A stretch of 6,946 bases of DNA from Gammaproteobacteria bacterium (lineage in GTDB: Bacteria > Pseudomonadota > Gammaproteobacteria > J044), in NCBI GenBank assembly GCA_003696465.1, contig RFHG01000576.1, positions 1 through 6,946 of the forward strand, read 5' to 3'. Below the pieces are notes generated by a model. It was not told where the DNA came from. It saw only the letters and a program-made list of their open reading frames with translations, and searched no databases. How positions within the stretch are numbered: position 1 is the first letter of the stretch; every line of letters begins with the position of its first letter. Position numbers and translations under genes: made by a program. Positions 5,735-6,946 of this stretch are shown piece by piece.

Positions 5735-6946
5735 ATGACACAGAACATCCATGCCGATCGCATCCTGATCCTCGATTTCGGCTCCCAGTACACGCAGCTC
5801 ATTGCCCGTCGCGTGCGCGAGGCCGGTGTCTATTGCGAAATCCATCCCTGGGACATTTCCGACGAACAGGTGCGCGCGTTTGCGCCCAGGGGCATCATCC
5901 TCTCGGGCGGGCCCGAATCGGTCATCGATGCCGAGCCGCCGCGTGCTCCGCAGGTGGTGTTCGAGCTGGGCGTGCCGGTGCTGGGCATTTGCTACGGCAT
6001 GCAGACCATGGCGGCGCAGCTCGGCGGCGAGGTGGAATCCTCCGACCACCGCGAGTTCGGCTATGCTCAGGTGCGTGCCCGCGGTCATACCCGCCTGCTG
6101 CGCGACATCGAGGATCACACTTCGCCGGAGGGCTACGGCCTGCTGGATGTATGGATGTCGCACGGCGACCGGGTGGTGAAGATGCCGCCGGGCTTCAAGC
6201 TGATGGCCAGCACCGATTCGGCCCCGATTGCCGGCATGGCCGACGAGGAGCGCGGCTTCTACGGCGTGCAGTTCCACCCGGAGGTAACGCATACCCGTCA
6301 GGGCAAGCGCATCCTGTCGCGCTTCGTGCACGAGATCTGTGGCTGCGCGTCGCTGTGGACCTCGGGCAACATCATCGAGGACAGCATTGCCCGTATTCGC
6401 GAGCAGGTCGGCAGCGACGAGGTCATCCTTGGTCTGTCCGGTGGCGTCGATTCCTCTGTCGTGGCCGCGCTCCTGCACCGCGCCATCGGCGACCAGCTCA
6501 CCTGCGTGTTTGTCGACAATGGTCTTTTGCGCCTGCACGAGGGTGACCAGGTGATGTCCACCTTCGCCCGGCACATGGGGGTCAAGGTCATCCGGGTCGA
6601 TGCCGAGGAACGCTTCCTGGCTGCCCTCAAGGGGGTTACCGATCCCGAGCAGAAGCGCAAGATCATCGGCAATCTGTTTGTCGAGATCTTCGACGAGGAG
6701 GCCGCCAAGTGCACCAACGCCCGGTGGCTGGCGCAGGGCACCATCTACCCCGATGTCATAGAATCCGCCGGCAGCAAGACCGGCAAGGCACATGTCATCA
6801 AGTCGCACCACAATGTGGGCGGTCTGCCCGAACACATGAAGCTGGGTCTGGTGGAGCCGCTGCGCGAACTGTTCAAGGACGAGGTGCGCCAGATCGGTGT
6901 CGAGCTGGGCCTGCCCACGGAAATGGTCTATCGTCACCCCTTCCCG
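5735..6946 (+). CDS. guaA: GMP synthase (glutamine-hydrolysing), C-terminus beyond window
   Basis: Converts XMP to GMP with ATP and glutamine, completing the pathway begun by GuaB. The first 404 residues are present, out of roughly 525 expected, and the frame is open at the window edge. The class I glutamine amidotransferase domain (about 8-205) has the triad C86 in GICYGMQ, H181 and E183 in FHPEVTHTRQG. The ATP pyrophosphatase domain starts about 215, with P-loop SGGVDS (235-240), then LAQGTIYPDVIES (332-344) and KSHHNVGG (356-363). The sequence ends at RHPFP, just before the expected Gly-rich continuation, so the dimerisation domain is not seen. The sequence AGG at 5726-5728, 6 nt from the ATG, is a modest ribosome site. 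The 50-bp gap and shared strand support an operon with guaB. Confidence 0.98.
   Translation, partial: MTQNIHADRILILDFGSQYTQLIARRVREAGVYCEIHPWDISDEQVRAFAPRGIILSGGPESVIDAEPPRAPQVVFELGVPVLGICYGMQTMAAQLGGEVESSDHREFGYAQVRARGHTRLLRDIEDHTSPEGYGLLDVWMSHGDRVVKMPPGFKLMASTDSAPIAGMADEERGFYGVQFHPEVTHTRQGKRILSRFVHEICGCASLWTSGNIIEDSIARIREQVGSDEVILGLSGGVDSSVVAALLHRAIGDQLTCVFVDNGLLRLHEGDQVMSTFARHMGVKVIRVDAEERFLAALKGVTDPEQKRKIIGNLFVEIFDEEAAKCTNARWLAQGTIYPDVIESAGSKTGKAHVIKSHHNVGGLPEHMKLGLVEPLRELFKDEVRQIGVELGLPTEMVYRHPFP

Noticed and set aside
4161..5741. 526-residue open frame on the minus strand opposite guaB
   Set aside because: His/Gly/Asp-rich composition typical of an antisense shadow in GC-rich DNA, with no recognisable domain.
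5672..6937. 421-residue open frame on the minus strand opposite guaA
   Set aside because: Same shadow pattern; guaA on the plus strand is certain.

Overview
The window reads as chromosomal DNA of a GC-rich gammaproteobacterium. The best evidence is guaB and guaA, whose products look very close to the E. coli enzymes, with xseA nearby pointing the opposite way, as in E. coli. Two genes hint at a chemolithoautotrophic or sulfur-oxidising lifestyle: a CbbY-type phosphatase (clears a Rubisco inhibitor) and a small lipoprotein resembling the SoxXA-binding protein SoxK/SAXB (thiosulfate oxidation). That lifestyle is inferred from resemblance recalled by eye; no Rubisco or other sox gene is visible.

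Layout. Positions 15-1328 (+) encode a response regulator with a receiver domain, a short helical linker, a PAS-like domain and an unrecognised C-terminal domain of about 100 residues. After a 111-bp gap with a good -10 box, positions 1440-2201 (+) encode the CbbY-like HAD phosphatase. It ends 3 bp from the end of xseA (2205-3569, -), the large subunit of exonuclease VII, so the two are convergent with no terminator visible between them. The xseA -10 box lies so close to its ATG that the mRNA may be leaderless. Upstream of xseA are an AT-rich tract, a 10-bp palindrome and a strong intrinsic terminator. The terminator closes the lipoprotein gene (3675-4010, -), which has its own near-perfect ribosome binding site and a likely promoter.

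The 216-bp divergent region 4011-4226 separates the lipoprotein gene from guaB. It holds a 41-nt stem-loop at the predicted lipoprotein transcript start, outward-facing promoters, a perfect tandem 12-bp repeat between the two promoters, and a 14-bp dyad over the guaB -35 box. guaB (4227-5684, +; IMP dehydrogenase) and guaA (5735 to the window edge, +; GMP synthase, C-terminus missing) form the purine operon IMP -> XMP -> GMP, with a 9-bp GC hairpin between them.

Most of the window is conserved housekeeping sequence. I see no mobile element, CRISPR array, tRNA or rRNA. The parts most worth attention are the lipoprotein gene placed in the conserved xseA/guaB junction, the repeat-bearing divergent promoter region, and the unassigned C-terminal domain of the response regulator. 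No stretch above 300 bp lacks a gene.
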